Source: Clostridia bacterium (GTDB lineage Bacteria > Bacillota > Clostridia > Christensenellales > UBA1242). From it: a DNA stretch of 64,000 nucleotides. The notes under the pieces are model-generated. The model was not told the DNA's origin and ran no database searches. It was given only the letters and a program-made list of their open reading frames with translations. Shown here one piece after another: positions 35,801-44,759 of this stretch (the first letter of the stretch is position 1; each line of letters opens with the position of its first letter). The stretch spans positions 1-64,000 of the forward strand of contig JAFUSR010000003.1 of the NCBI GenBank assembly GCA_017467585.1, written 5' to 3'. The translations under genes were made by a program, and so were the position numbers.

Positions 35801-36584
35801 GTCTGAAGAAGAAAGCATAAAAATTGAATATCCAGACATTCCTGAATATGACCTAAAAACCAAGCTTTCTCACGAAAAAGAGGCGCTTGGCATATATATT
35901 TCTGGCCACCCAATGGAGGAACATCTCGACCTTGTTAAAAGCTTCAATTTTAACAGCAGCATGCTTGAAGAGGGACCAACCGATGTCGACATCATTGAAA
36001 GCCAAGAAGAGGGCGAAGAGACGGCAAACAATTTCGCAAGTTATGGCCTAGAAGATGGCAGCAAGGTTACTTGTGGCGGTGTTGTGGACGCCATAAAGCG
36101 CAAGACCTCTCGTGACGGAAAAACAATTGCTATTGTCGACATTGAAGACATGTATGGAATTTTCTCTGTTATGATATTCGGAAAACTTTATGACCAAATC
36201 AGACTTCGCCTTGCTGAAGACAAAATTGTGTCAATTTCGGGCAGACTCAGCATCAGAGTTGGAATGAGCCCAATAATTATTGTTGAATCGATTAATTTTG
36301 TTGGTGAAGATGAGCCTCTGCGCAACACAACACAAGTTAAGAGAACAATTGTTGGAGAGAGCACAGAAAAATCTAACAAAACACTTTATCTGCAATTCGA
36401 TATAAACAACATTAAAATTCGAAATGTCGTCACCGACATTTTATCAAGTTATCCAGGTGCCACCCCAGTCAAAGTTCAGTGGGAGCGCAAACTATACACA
36501 CTTGATCAGAGCGTAGACATTAGTGAGGCCCTAAAGAGTGAACTTGGGGTTATGCTTGGTGAAAACAACATAAAAGTTTTATAA
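32793..36584 (+). CDS. dnaE: DNA polymerase III alpha subunit DnaE
   Basis: A replicative C-family polymerase. PHP domain starts at SFVHLHLHTEYSLLDG; the catalytic PDFDIDFSDDGR is near residue 470; helix-hairpin-helix and a C-terminal OB domain (TCGGVVDAIKRKTSRDG...) follow. From ATG 32793 (AGGAGA site, overlaps whiA) it has 1263 residues, including a 45-residue N-terminal extension before the usual start; the ATG at 32928 gives the standard 1218 residues but has no visible ribosome binding site. Confidence 0.96.
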   Translation: MTKLQFEYKQHGGKKFETNAFGKFVNCLRVKNSGLHKTKIAMHTVMDKSSFVHLHLHTEYSLLDGCARIEKVVKVAKQMGMPAIAITDHGNMYGAITFFDACRKAGIRPIIGCEMYVAEDLWNKNGKQKLEHLILLAKDEEGYLNLSKLNSISFRDGFYYKPRIDYKTLKEHSRGLICTSACIAGTVPQLILKDQIEDAEKQVQWFKDVFGDDFYLEIQMHRPSSPDEMTEEYRFFVEEQTKVNKYLHQFAKKFNIKMVATNDVHYIYKEDALLQDVLVCISTGRTLEETDRFKMTGSDYYFKTRKEMEESLPDDVEAIENTIEIACKCNFDFTMAPTQNMDKNIYHFPNYQPPTGQSCKEYLIDLVNKGIIERYGKETPEIRERADSELAIINKLGYAQYFLTVRDYIMAAHEMGVPVGQGRGSGAGSIVAYTIRITDIDPLKYDLLFERFLHLERVSAPDFDIDFSDDGREKVIEYVKKKYGEDKVVNILTFGTMAAKMAIKDVGRVLKVPYAETDKITKLIPMMDGKHHDVLKKCFGQYHNPDDPTQYAIPELVEIYNTNPELRRVVDIAMRLEGMPRNCGTHACGILIGFDTLENYIPLGRNGDNLTTQYNMVDIERLGHLKMDFLGLRNLNDIKTCQELVFENYGKDRVLDFNVLGYEDPKVYELISSGNTTAIFQLESGGFQKFLKELKPSSLEDIIAAVSLYRPGPMDSIPRYVHNKHNPEDVTYLHPLLKDILDVTYGCIVYQEQVQRIVQKMAGYSLAQADMVRRMMGKKKVDAMKAEKQVFLYGKPAENGKPPIPGAIKNGVKKEIAEQVWHEMENFAKYAFNKSHSACYAALAYKTAYLKTYYEPEFLTAVINNRITNAPEVSHYVTYSRSEGIEVLPPDINLSKTRFTVKGRQMRFGLCAIKGIGEGVCDGIVAEREKNGPYKNLANFLSRNVELNINKRVIEGMIYSGAFDCFGKKRSQLISVYENAMACAAKEKQSKMSGQFSLFTDILSEEESIKIEYPDIPEYDLKTKLSHEKEALGIYISGHPMEEHLDLVKSFNFNSSMLEEGPTDVDIIESQEEGEETANNFASYGLEDGSKVTCGGVVDAIKRKTSRDGKTIAIVDIEDMYGIFSVMIFGKLYDQIRLRLAEDKIVSISGRLSIRVGMSPIIIVESINFVGEDEPLRNTTQVKRTIVGESTEKSNKTLYLQFDINNIKIRNVVTDILSSYPGATPVKVQWERKLYTLDQSVDISEALKSELGVMLGENNIKVL

Positions 36585-36614
36585 CAAAAAAGCCCACCAA
36601 ATGGTGGACTTTTT
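36585..36614. terminator. Bidirectional Rho-independent terminator
   Basis: AAAAGCCCACC / GGTGGACTTTT stem with one mismatch, A and T runs at the ends; between convergent dnaE and the ABC permease. Confidence 0.8.
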
Positions 36615-37417
36615 TATTTGCGTTTTTTGTTGACATACATTTCAAGAAGGGCAATTATCATATACATCAGCCCTGCAAGAACACACAGTAGAACAATTGT
36701 TGTCATAACAAGGTCTAGTTGAAAAACCTGACCGCCATAGACAAGCAAATATCCAAGTCCTGCTTTTGAAGAAAGATATTCACCCATAATAACGCCAACC
36801 CAAGCCATGCCGACATTTATTTTTAAAACAGAAATAAAGTTTGGCAAACTTGCTGGCAAAATAAGCTTAAATAAAATTTGAAACTTGTTTGCGCCCATGC
36901 TTTTGAGAAGCATAATTTTTTCGTTTTCTATTTCCAAAAAGCCGTTTAGCATGCTTATTGTGGTTATCACAATGCAAATAAGCACGCCCATTGTTACAAT
37001 TGCCGATGTTCCAACACCCATCCAAATGATAATGAGTGGTCCAAGTGCAATTTTAGGCAGGCTGTTGAGCACAACCAGATATGGCTCCAAAATGCGCTTC
37101 AGTGGCAAGCACATAAAGAGCAAAATGGCAACAAGGCTTCCGAGAATGGTGCTGATTAAAAATGCGAGAAGAGTTTCATAGAGCGTAACGGAAATATGTT
37201 GCCAAATAGAGCCCGACGAAAACATTTCTGTCAGTTTGCTAATAATTCTAGACGGACTGCTTGTGATAAATGGGTCAACAAGCCCACTAGAGGCCATTAG
37301 TTCCCAAAGGCCAACAATTAGCGCTAGCAAAAGAATTCTAGCAATGTGAGTAAGTGCGGTCTGAGTTTTTAATTTGTTTAAATATTTTTTGTGTTCGGCA
37401 GAGAAATTTTGCTTCAT
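36614..37417 (-). CDS. ABC transporter permease (SsuC/TauC/ThiX type)
   Basis: A 267-residue membrane protein with about six helices and the EAA-like loop (ENEKIMLLKSMGANKFQILFKLILPAS, given here by key residues E, G, P). It belongs to the BPD-transporter permeases of the sulfonate/nitrate/hydroxymethylpyrimidine class. The start overlaps the ATPase stop as ATGA; GGAGGG is 9 nt upstream. Third gene of the importer operon. Confidence 0.9.
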   Translation of the reverse strand: MKQNFSAEHKKYLNKLKTQTALTHIARILLLALIVGLWELMASSGLVDPFITSSPSRIISKLTEMFSSGSIWQHISVTLYETLLAFLISTILGSLVAILLFMCLPLKRILEPYLVVLNSLPKIALGPLIIIWMGVGTSAIVTMGVLICIVITTISMLNGFLEIENEKIMLLKSMGANKFQILFKLILPASLPNFISVLKINVGMAWVGVIMGEYLSSKAGLGYLLVYGGQVFQLDLVMTTIVLLCVLAGLMYMIIALLEMYVNKKRK

Positions 37418-38166
37418 ATAAGTTCCCTCCAAACCATGTCAAAATATTTAGAAAACTCTGGCTGTTTGCGTCTTTCAAATGGCGACAAACTTTTGTCAAA
37501 ATTCAAGTCGATTATGGTTTTAACTCTGCCAGGGCGACTAGTTAAAACAATAATTTTGTCGCTCATGCTAATGGCTTCTGAAATGTCGTGCGTAACAAGA
37601 AGTGCAGTCTTTTTTTCTTGCCGAATGATAGACCAAATGTCTTCTTGAACAACAAGCCTCGTTTGATAGTCAAGCGCACTGCAAGGCTCGTCTAAGAGCA
37701 AAATTTCAGGCCTGCTTGCAAGAGTTCGAATAAGGGCAACACGCTGTCGCATTCCGCCAGATAGTTCTGCTGGATAATGCTTTTCAAAACTATTTAGGCC
37801 ATATTTTTTTATAAGTTCATAGGCGTATGCTTCTGTTTGCTTATTTTTTTTGTGCAAAATTTCAAGCCCCAAAAGCACATTTTTTTGAATGGTAAGCCAT
37901 TCAAACAAGTTGTCACGTTGAAACATATATCCAATTTTGCTGCTTGGCCTGGTTACTTTTGTGTCTGCAACAAAAATTTCTCCAGATGTTGGCTTAATAA
38001 GACCAGATGCTAGTGACAAAATTGTGGTTTTGCCGCAGCCACTGGGGCCAACAATAGAAACAAATTCGCCGTCTTTAACGTCAAAAGAAAGGTTGTCAAG
38101 AGCAAGTGTTTCATTTGTTTTAGAGTGATATGTCAAACTAACGCCAGAAATTGTTAGCAAATTCAT
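37414..38166 (-). CDS. ABC transporter ATPase (SsuB/TauB/ThiZ type)
   Basis: A 250-residue ATPase with Walker A GPSGCGKTT (about 40-48), Q-loop YMFQRDNL, signature LSGGMRQRVAL, Walker B ILLLDEPCSALD and switch His VTHDISEA. It powers the importer with the permease and lipoprotein beside it. Starts 12 nt after the lipoprotein stop without a good ribosome binding site, so probably coupled. Confidence 0.93.
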   Translation of the reverse strand: MNLLTISGVSLTYHSKTNETLALDNLSFDVKDGEFVSIVGPSGCGKTTILSLASGLIKPTSGEIFVADTKVTRPSSKIGYMFQRDNLFEWLTIQKNVLLGLEILHKKNKQTEAYAYELIKKYGLNSFEKHYPAELSGGMRQRVALIRTLASRPEILLLDEPCSALDYQTRLVVQEDIWSIIRQEKKTALLVTHDISEAISMSDKIIVLTSRPGRVKTIIDLNFDKSLSPFERRKQPEFSKYFDMVWRELI

Positions 38167-38178
38167 ATCGCTTATGTT

Positions 38179-39174
38179 TTAAATTTGTTTTGCGTAGGTG
38201 TTGTCAACAACATCGCCAAAGGCAACATTTTTTGTTATTTCGCCAGCGTTAGACATAACTTGAAGAAGTCTAATATAGCTGTCTTCGGTCATTGCTGGAG
38301 AACTTGTCCAGGCGTCGATAGACTTATAACTTTCAACTGCGCTAGCAAGGCTTTCGAGAGATGTTGTTTCAAATGATGGTTTCAAGCTTTTTGCAACTTC
38401 GCTAGAAGGACTTTCCATAATGAAGTTATATGCTTTTTTGATTGATTTTAAGAAGTTCAAAATTAGTTCACTGTTAGAAGAAATATAGTTTGGTTTTGCC
38501 ATAAAGCAAGTGTAAGGAATTTCGCCACTATATTCTCCAACACTTCCAACCAAATAGCCTTTTCCGCTTTTAACAAATTCGCTTGCGGTTGGCTCAAACA
38601 TTGTGCAGAATTCTGCAGATGTGCTTTCAAAAACAGGAACCATCATGTTGAATGCTGTGCTGGTGTCAAGCGTTAGGTTAACCCCATTATAAAGCTTGTT
38701 GGAATTGCAAACCCACTCAAATGTCATTGCGGGAAGTCCGCCTTTTCGGCCGGCGATAACCGTTTTGTTTTCTAAGTCTGTTTTCCAGTCAAAATTAGTA
38801 TATTTAGTTTTAGAAATCAAAAACGAGCCATCACGTTTGGTGAGCTGTCCAAACACTTTAGGATAAGCAGTGCTGCCGCCAGATGCAACATATACAACGG
38901 TTTCAGGTCCCATAAGTGCAATGTCTGCTTGCCCCGAGAGCAGGGCTGTCATGCTACTGTCGCTTCCGCCACCATTAGTCAGTTCAACGTCTATTCCATT
39001 TTCTTTAAGATAGCCGTTGTTTATGGCGACATAAAGTGGTGCATAAAACACACTGTGGGTAACCTCGTTTATTCGAACTTTCCCAGTTTGCTCACCACTT
39101 TTGCACCCAACAAAGGTGAGTCCCGAAACCAAAACGAGCATAAGTGCACACGCAAAACATAAAAATTTTTTCAA
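38179..39174 (-). CDS. Substrate-binding lipoprotein (NMT1/SsuA-like)
   Basis: A 331-residue lipoprotein: signal peptide with lipobox LTFVGC (Cys24), then a two-lobe periplasmic-binding fold starting VRINEVTHSVFYAPLYVAINNGYL, the NMT1/THI5-like class. Substrates of this class include sulfonates, nitrate, thiamin precursors; no TPP riboswitch or other diagnostic leader is seen, so the substrate stays open. It starts with TTG, supported by AAGGAGG 8 nt upstream. Confidence 0.92.
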   Translation of the reverse strand: MKKFLCFACALMLVLVSGLTFVGCKSGEQTGKVRINEVTHSVFYAPLYVAINNGYLKENGIDVELTNGGGSDSSMTALLSGQADIALMGPETVVYVASGGSTAYPKVFGQLTKRDGSFLISKTKYTNFDWKTDLENKTVIAGRKGGLPAMTFEWVCNSNKLYNGVNLTLDTSTAFNMMVPVFESTSAEFCTMFEPTASEFVKSGKGYLVGSVGEYSGEIPYTCFMAKPNYISSNSELILNFLKSIKKAYNFIMESPSSEVAKSLKPSFETTSLESLASAVESYKSIDAWTSSPAMTEDSYIRLLQVMSNAGEITKNVAFGDVVDNTYAKQI

Positions 39175-39295
39175 AACTTTATCCTCCTTAATTTATTTTT
39201 GGCTTTCAGATTATTTTTGTAGATAATTTAAGCCATAATTTATACTATTCTAGGCATATCTGTTTTGTTAATATCAGATAAAAGCTGCAACATGC

Positions 39296-39325
39296 TTGCA
39301 TATTTCAGCGTTGTTGTGCTAAAAT
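39296..39325 (+). promoter_or_regulatory. SigmaA-type promoter of the 39350 gene and valS
   Basis: TTGCAT at 39296-39301, 18-nt spacer, TAAAAT at 39320-39325; GGAG before the ATG at 39350. The rest of the intergenic region shows no T-box, riboswitch or clear minus-strand promoter. Confidence 0.65.
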
Positions 39326-39349
39326 AACCTAGTATTATGGAGAAAAGTA

Positions 39350-39550
39350 ATGGCTCTTACTGTTTTTAAAATAATTTTTCTCGTCGTGTTTTTTGTGGGA
39401 ATTGCCGTCATTTTTGCGGCACCACTATTCACCCCAAAAGCCGAAAGGGAAACAAAGAGTGGTCATCACCACACAACAAAAATTAGATTAATCGGAATGA
39501 TAATCGCTTCGTCAGGCATTTTGGTTGTGCTAATACTCGGAGCATTTTAA
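39350..39550 (+). CDS. Small two-helix membrane protein, unknown
   Basis: A 66-residue protein with two hydrophobic segments (about 4-27 and 45-65) joined by a polar loop containing a HHH run. TTATGGAG precedes the ATG. Only 18 nt before valS, so likely in its operon. No family recognised. Confidence 0.7.
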   Translation: MALTVFKIIFLVVFFVGIAVIFAAPLFTPKAERETKSGHHHTTKIRLIGMIIASSGILVVLILGAF

Positions 39551-39568
39551 TTTTTTAGAGGTAAACAA

Positions 39569-42160
39569 ATGAACAACAAACAATCATATAACCCAATAGA
39601 GTGGGAAGAACAAATATATAAATTGTGGGAAGATGCAAACGCTTTTCACGCAGAAGATAACAGCAAAAAACCACCATTTTCAATAATCATGCCACCACCA
39701 AATGTAACAAGCCAAGCTCACATTGGTCACGCAATGGACATGACCTTTCAAGATGTCTTAATCCGTTACAAAAGAATGCAGGGCTTTAACTGCTTGTGGC
39801 AACCAGGAACCGACCATGCGGCTCTTGCAACCGAACACAAACTTGTTGAAAAACTTGCAAAAGAGGGAAAGACAAAAGAGCAGATTGGCCGCAGCGAATT
39901 TGATAAACTCGCTTGGGAGTGGTATGACTATTATGGCGACAGAATTTTAAAACAATTTCACCGCTTGGGTTTTTCTGCCGACTGGCAGCGTTATCACTTC
40001 ACCATGGATGAACAATCAACCAAGGCAGTTTTAACCGCCTTTATAAACCTTTATAACAAGGGTCTAATTTATCGTGGAAAGCGTCAAACAAACTGGTGCG
40101 TTCATTGCAAATCAGTTATTTCAGACGACGAAGTTGAATATGCCGACGAGGCTGGCCACATGTGGCATATCCGCTATCCTTATGCAGATGGCAGCGGACA
40201 TATTGTTGTTGCAACAACACGTCCAGAAACACTTTTTGGAGACACAGCTGTTGCTGTTAACCCAAAAGATAAGCGCTACACAAAAATTGTTGGAAAGATG
40301 TTAAATCTTCCGCTAACTGACAGACAAATTCCAATTATTGCTGACGATTATGTTGAAAAAGAATTTGGAACAGGAATGGTTAAAATAACACCAGCTCACG
40401 ACCCTAACGACTACGAAGTTGGAAAGCGCCATAACCTCGAAGTTTTGACTGTCATTAACAAAGAGGGCAAACTAACCGAAATTGCCGGCAAATTTGCCGG
40501 TCTTGACCTTCTTGAAGGAAGGAAACAAGCTGTTGAGGAGTTGGACAAACTTGGTCTTCTTGAAAAGGTTGAACCATACAAACACAACGTTGGTCATTGT
40601 GCACGTTGCCACACAGCAATTGAACCAATGATAACAGAACAGTGGTTTGTTGCAATGAAAGAACTTGTTAAACCTGCCATTAACGCAGTAAAAACAGGCG
40701 AACTTCAAATTCACCCTAAACGTTTTGAAAACAACTATTTTAGATGGCTCGAAAACATTCAAGACTGGTGCATCAGTCGTCAAATTTGGACTGGCCACAG
40801 AATTCCTATTTATTATTGCGACAAGTGCGGTCATGCGGTTGCCGAAAGGCAAACTCCAAAAGAGTGTCCAAAGTGTCACTCAACAAGTTTCACACAAGAC
40901 CCAGACGTGCTCGACACATGGTTTTCTAGCAGCTTGTGGCCATTTTCAACTCTTGGCTGGCCAGAACAAACTCAAACACTCAAACAGTTTTATCCAACAG
41001 ACTGCCTAGTAACAGCTTACGACATTCTCACCCAATGGCTTACAAAAATGGTCTATATGGGCTATGAATGTGTTGGTAAAACCCCATTTAAGCATGCACT
41101 CATCCATGGTCTTGTGCGCGACGAAAAAGGCCGCAAAATGAGCAAGAGTCTCGGAAATGGCGTAGACCCATTAGAGATTTGTGAAAAATATGGCGCTGAC
41201 TGTTTGCGCTTGGCTTTGATTAAAGACATGAGCATGGGCATGGACACACGCTATAGCGACACAAAAATAGACACAAGCAGAGGCTTTATCAACAAACTTT
41301 GGAACGCCAGCAAGTTTGTTTCAATGCACTCAGAGGGCCTAGAACTTTTGCCAATTGAAAAGGTTAAACTTCAGGCAAAAGATGAGTGGCTTCTCACAAA
41401 ACTATCTAACATCGCTAAAAATGCTCAAACAAATATCGATAATTTTGAACTTGGCGTAGCACTTTCTAACATTTGCAGCTTTGTTCTCGACGACTTCTGC
41501 GATTATTATGTTGAATTTTCAAAACCATCGATTTTCGCTGGTGGCGATGCAAAAAGAAACACAGTCAGTGTTTTAAACTATGCGCTTGTTGAAATTTTGA
41601 AACTGCTTCATCCTTTTATTCCATATGTAACAGAATATATCTATCAAAACAGCAAGCAAATTAACGCAAATGGACAACTTTTGATGCTCTTGCCTTACGC
41701 ACAACCACATAGCATATCAAAATTAGTTGCTGGCTTTAAGTCAACAGAAAATGTAATAGATGCAATAAAGGCTCTTCGCGCATTAAAGGTTGAAAATAAC
41801 ATTGCTCTAAATGTTAAACCAAAAATTGTTGCTCCACAAGATGCAAAACCATTTGAAGACATAATTAATAAACTTGCAACTGTTGAGCTTGTGTTTGATG
41901 AGCAAGATGGAAAAGTCATCATGACAAACTTAGGAAAGTTCACTCTTGTTGCTGAAAAGGTAGACAGAGCAGAGCTTGAAAAACAACTTCGTGAACAAAT
42001 TTCTAAACTAGAATTTGAAATCAAGCGTTCAAGCGGAATGCTCTCTAATCCTAACTTTGTTGCAAAAGCGCCAGAAAAATTGGTTGCTGCTGAAAAACAA
42101 AAGTTAGAAGACAACAAAAACAAAAAAGCCGAGCTTGAACAAAAGCTCTCAGCTTTATAA
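39569..42160 (+). CDS. valS: Valyl-tRNA synthetase
   Basis: An 863-residue class I synthetase. PPPNVTSQAHIGHA (HIGH motif, about 43-56), editing-domain ATTRPETLFGDTAV, KMSKS (GRKMSKSLGNGVDP) and the C-terminal coiled coil are present, plus a zinc-type CxxC pair (YYCDKCGH ... CPKCHS, about 412-430). No T-box leader, unlike many Firmicutes valS genes. AGAGG precedes the ATG. Confidence 0.97.
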   Translation: MNNKQSYNPIEWEEQIYKLWEDANAFHAEDNSKKPPFSIIMPPPNVTSQAHIGHAMDMTFQDVLIRYKRMQGFNCLWQPGTDHAALATEHKLVEKLAKEGKTKEQIGRSEFDKLAWEWYDYYGDRILKQFHRLGFSADWQRYHFTMDEQSTKAVLTAFINLYNKGLIYRGKRQTNWCVHCKSVISDDEVEYADEAGHMWHIRYPYADGSGHIVVATTRPETLFGDTAVAVNPKDKRYTKIVGKMLNLPLTDRQIPIIADDYVEKEFGTGMVKITPAHDPNDYEVGKRHNLEVLTVINKEGKLTEIAGKFAGLDLLEGRKQAVEELDKLGLLEKVEPYKHNVGHCARCHTAIEPMITEQWFVAMKELVKPAINAVKTGELQIHPKRFENNYFRWLENIQDWCISRQIWTGHRIPIYYCDKCGHAVAERQTPKECPKCHSTSFTQDPDVLDTWFSSSLWPFSTLGWPEQTQTLKQFYPTDCLVTAYDILTQWLTKMVYMGYECVGKTPFKHALIHGLVRDEKGRKMSKSLGNGVDPLEICEKYGADCLRLALIKDMSMGMDTRYSDTKIDTSRGFINKLWNASKFVSMHSEGLELLPIEKVKLQAKDEWLLTKLSNIAKNAQTNIDNFELGVALSNICSFVLDDFCDYYVEFSKPSIFAGGDAKRNTVSVLNYALVEILKLLHPFIPYVTEYIYQNSKQINANGQLLMLLPYAQPHSISKLVAGFKSTENVIDAIKALRALKVENNIALNVKPKIVAPQDAKPFEDIINKLATVELVFDEQDGKVIMTNLGKFTLVAEKVDRAELEKQLREQISKLEFEIKRSSGMLSNPNFVAKAPEKLVAAEKQKLEDNKNKKAELEQKLSAL

Positions 42161-42168
42161 AACAGAAA

Positions 42169-42201
42169 CAAAAAAGTGCAACAACTGTTGCACTTTTTTT
42201 T
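42169..42201. terminator. Bidirectional Rho-independent terminator
   Basis: AAAAAGTGCAACA / TGTTGCACTTTTT stem between convergent valS and the minus-strand gene. Confidence 0.9.
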
Positions 42202-42202
42202 G

Positions 42203-42571
42203 TTAGTTTTCTTTTTGTTGCTCTGAAGAATTTTCAGGCGCTTTTGTTGTTTTTTCAACAACAACTTGTGGTTCAGGTTTGGCTAATTCTTCGGCAGGTT
42301 CTTCTTGATCATCAGGGAGTTTTTCAATTTCTTCAAGTTCTTTAGAAAACTTTTTGTTGTTTTTCATTCCAATTGCAGTAAACACTCCACCACTAACGGC
42401 AAAAATTCCAGCTGCACCAAAGAGAATAGCTTTAATCATAACACTTGACATAAACAGAGCAACAATTAGTGCTGAAATCCCTGCAAGGCCTGCAATAACA
42501 GCGGCTACAATATTGCTCGAATTTTGTTTCATTTTATCAGACAAAACATTGATTCTTTCTTGTTTTTTCAT
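42203..42571 (-). CDS. Two-helix membrane protein with acidic tail, unknown
   Basis: A 122-residue protein: basic N-terminus, two closely spaced hydrophobic segments (about 20-42 and 46-68) and a Glu/Pro/Lys-rich cytosolic tail from about residue 75. GAGG site 7 nt before the ATG and a consensus promoter. No family recognised. Confidence 0.75.
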   Translation of the reverse strand: MKKQERINVLSDKMKQNSSNIVAAVIAGLAGISALIVALFMSSVMIKAILFGAAGIFAVSGGVFTAIGMKNNKKFSKELEEIEKLPDDQEEPAEELAKPEPQVVVEKTTKAPENSSEQQKEN

Positions 42572-42593
42572 TTTATACCTCGTTTATGATTCA

Positions 42594-42622
42594 ATTATAA
42601 ATTTAAAACCACAAATTGTCAA
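42594..42622 (-). promoter_or_regulatory. Consensus SigmaA promoter
   Basis: On the minus strand TTGACA (42622-42617), 17-nt spacer, TATAAT (42599-42594). Confidence 0.85.
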
Positions 42623-42667
42623 TATCAAATTTAAAATCAATGTTGACAGAGGCTAAAAGTAATTAGA

Positions 42668-42700
42668 CAAAAAAACGGTTAGCAAATGCTAGCCGTTTAT
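42668..42700 (-). terminator. Rho-independent terminator of veg
   Basis: AAACGGCTAGCA / TGCTAACCGTTT stem; the 5' arm overlaps the last codons of veg; the T run on the minus strand follows. Confidence 0.85.
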
Positions 42701-42934
42701 TTTTTGCACCTTAACATCGCCGCAAAGAACCTCGGAGTGCGAAAAAGAGTAGTGCTTTTCGCCATCTGGGTCAAACACAAGAACGGTAAAAATGCTGGGG
42801 TAAACGCTCTCGATAATCCCCTCGTATTTTTCCATGCGTTTTCGACCTTTGTTAACTTGCATTTTAACCGTTTCACCCTTTAGCTGTGTGATTTGTTTTA
42901 TAACTTCTTTAATGTCACCAGTAACTTTTCTCAT
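42689..42934 (-). CDS. veg: Veg family protein
   Basis: An 81-residue small protein. DIKEVIKQITQLKGETVKMQVNKGRKRMEKYEGIIESVYPSIFTV (by key residues: DIK, GRK, G.., YPSIF) matches Bacillus Veg, linked to biofilm control and highly expressed. AGGAGA before the ATG. Divergent from the SipL-like gene. Confidence 0.93.
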   Translation of the reverse strand: MRKVTGDIKEVIKQITQLKGETVKMQVNKGRKRMEKYEGIIESVYPSIFTVLVFDPDGEKHYSFSHSEVLCGDVKVQKING

Positions 42935-43054
42935 AAAATTCTCCTAAAAAAAATATTGCCAAAAGCGCAAAAAAATATTCAGCAATTTTGTTAATTGTTG
43001 TCATAAATATGCAATGTGGCAAATAAATTAGTAGCACGAACAGGAGGATTTATA

Positions 43055-44530
43055 ATGGCGTTTGAAGTAAAAAGTATCGATTTTCAAACCAAAAAAGTGG
43101 TTGGAACAAGCGAATTTGCCACAACAGGATTAATTTCTTTTCCACAAGACAAACCACTTAAAAAAGTGCTTAACATTTCCGCCTATGTAAGTTCAGTTAG
43201 TGGCGAGGTTATTGACACAGACTACAACTTTCAAGGTAAAGCAAACTTAAGCGTTTTATATTTGTCAGAAGACAACAAAACAGAAAGACTTTTAACTGAA
43301 ATTCAATTTCAACATGGAGTTCATGCTGTTGCAGAAGAAGAATTTGTTCAAGTAAACGTGGTTGAGTGCCACATTGAAGAGAGTGATGCTGTTTATGCAA
43401 AGGTAAGTGTTTTAATGCTTGCTGAAGTTGTTGGAAAGGTTAATGGCAGTCTTTCAGTTCTTTCTGGTGAAGAGGAAAATTATGTTACAGACAAGGCAAA
43501 CACAACCCACACAGCATATGTTTCTGGCTCAAAAACCAATTTTGAACTGTCTGGAACTGTCGAAACAGACAAAGCTTCAACAGTTTTGTTTGCAGACACG
43601 GTTGTTGACATTAAAAATGTTGTTGCTGGCTTAGACCAAGTAACTGTTTCTGGCGAAGCAAGAACAAAAATTGGCTATTTGCTAGAAGGTGAGTTGACCG
43701 AAGAAACAAAGGTTATCGAATTCAGCAGGGAACTTTCTGTAGATGGAGTAAACCCAGAATCACTAGTGAGCGTTGTGGTAACTGCAGAAGAGACCACCTT
43801 TGCGAGTGAAACTGACGAAAAAACAAAAGCGAACTATTCTGTTGCAATTGGGGCGCTGGTTTCGGCTTATGCCAACAAAACAGAATCTATAATGAGAGAT
43901 ATTTTTAGCACAAACAGAGAAGTTGAGGTAACCTATGGTTGCTCAAATTATTTAAAATATCAAGGAAGCGATAGTTTTAAAGAAAATATAACCGAAAATG
44001 CAGAAATTGATGCGCAAGATGGAGTAGTTTTGACTTCATGCTATGCAAAAATCGCAAAATTTGAAATTTTAAACAAGAAAGTATGTGCAGAAGGCGTGAT
44101 TTTTGCAACGGCAATTTACAAAAATCAAGAAGAACTATGTTCAAAACAAATCAGTGTTCCATTTTTAATCAATCACTTAACAACGCTTCAAGGAAATGCT
44201 AATTTAAATAGTGTTCAAGTTGAAGGTTTAAATGTAACCAAAGGAACAACTGAAAATGCACAAGTGTCATTTAACTTAATTTTCAATTTTTCAACTGAAA
44301 CCGAACAATATGTTGAATATGTAGAGGCAATTAAAGATTTGGGCGAGAGCAGACAAGTGCCAAGCGCAATAACAATTTATGTTGCAAAACCAAATGACAC
44401 ACTCTTTAGTGTGGCGCGCAGTTTAAGAGTGTTACCAGAACAAATTCTATCACAAAATCAAGTGGTTGATGGCAAATTCGAAGCAGGACAGCGCATTTTT
44501 GTATATTCTCCGCTAGTTGCAGAGTTTTAA
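43055..44530 (+). CDS. SipL-like protein with DUF3794 repeats and C-terminal LysM
   Basis: A 491-residue soluble protein. Repeated beta-rich DUF3794 segments fill the first 430 residues, and a LysM domain ends the protein (IYVAKPNDTLFSVARSLRV...GQRIFVYSP). This layout is that of SipL of Clostridioides difficile, which binds SpoIVA in spore-coat building. Start fixed by AGGAGG 7 nt before ATG 43055; the upstream ATG at 43016 has no site. A coat role is inferred by homology of layout. Confidence 0.85.
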   Translation: MAFEVKSIDFQTKKVVGTSEFATTGLISFPQDKPLKKVLNISAYVSSVSGEVIDTDYNFQGKANLSVLYLSEDNKTERLLTEIQFQHGVHAVAEEEFVQVNVVECHIEESDAVYAKVSVLMLAEVVGKVNGSLSVLSGEEENYVTDKANTTHTAYVSGSKTNFELSGTVETDKASTVLFADTVVDIKNVVAGLDQVTVSGEARTKIGYLLEGELTEETKVIEFSRELSVDGVNPESLVSVVVTAEETTFASETDEKTKANYSVAIGALVSAYANKTESIMRDIFSTNREVEVTYGCSNYLKYQGSDSFKENITENAEIDAQDGVVLTSCYAKIAKFEILNKKVCAEGVIFATAIYKNQEELCSKQISVPFLINHLTTLQGNANLNSVQVEGLNVTKGTTENAQVSFNLIFNFSTETEQYVEYVEAIKDLGESRQVPSAITIYVAKPNDTLFSVARSLRVLPEQILSQNQVVDGKFEAGQRIFVYSPLVAEF

Positions 44531-44545
44531 ATGGTGTCAAACGCC

Positions 44546-44583
44546 AAAAAAACGCAGAAAACACTCTTTTTCTGCGTTTTTTG
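44546..44583 (+). terminator. Rho-independent terminator
   Basis: AAACGCAGAAAA / TTTTTCTGCGTTT with 5-nt loop and T run. Confidence 0.85.
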
Positions 44584-44620
44584 ATGCAATTTTTTAATAA
44601 ATTCTGCTAAAAATTGCTGC

Positions 44621-44740
44621 ATGAAATACTTTTTGCCCTTGTTTTTATTGATTGTTGGAATAATTTCTATTGTTTTAACCGTAATTTTTGTTCCAAGTGT
44701 TAACTCCAGTGGAATAGAATCGTTTTTTGTAAAATTTTGA
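44621..44740 (+). CDS. Possible 39-residue single-pass membrane peptide
   Basis: An ATG-to-TGA frame encoding a short basic start (MKYF), one hydrophobic segment of about 20 residues and a polar C-terminus (SVNSSGIESFFVKF). It lies alone between a terminator and the next promoter. No Shine-Dalgarno; a weak TAAAAA box ends 7 nt before the ATG, similar to the leaderless genes here. Could be chance. Confidence 0.4.
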   Translation: MKYFLPLFLLIVGIISIVLTVIFVPSVNSSGIESFFVKF

Positions 44741-44759
44741 ATAATTTTGAAAAATTATG

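Noticed and set aside
39175-39349. TPP riboswitch or T-box in the region between the ABC importer and valS
   Set aside because: No T-box TGGN motif with antiterminator, and no thi-box core, can be seen on either strand.
42935-43054. SigmaE-type promoter before the SipL-like gene
   Set aside because: CATAAATA is present near 42999, but no -35 box at 13-15 nt spacing.
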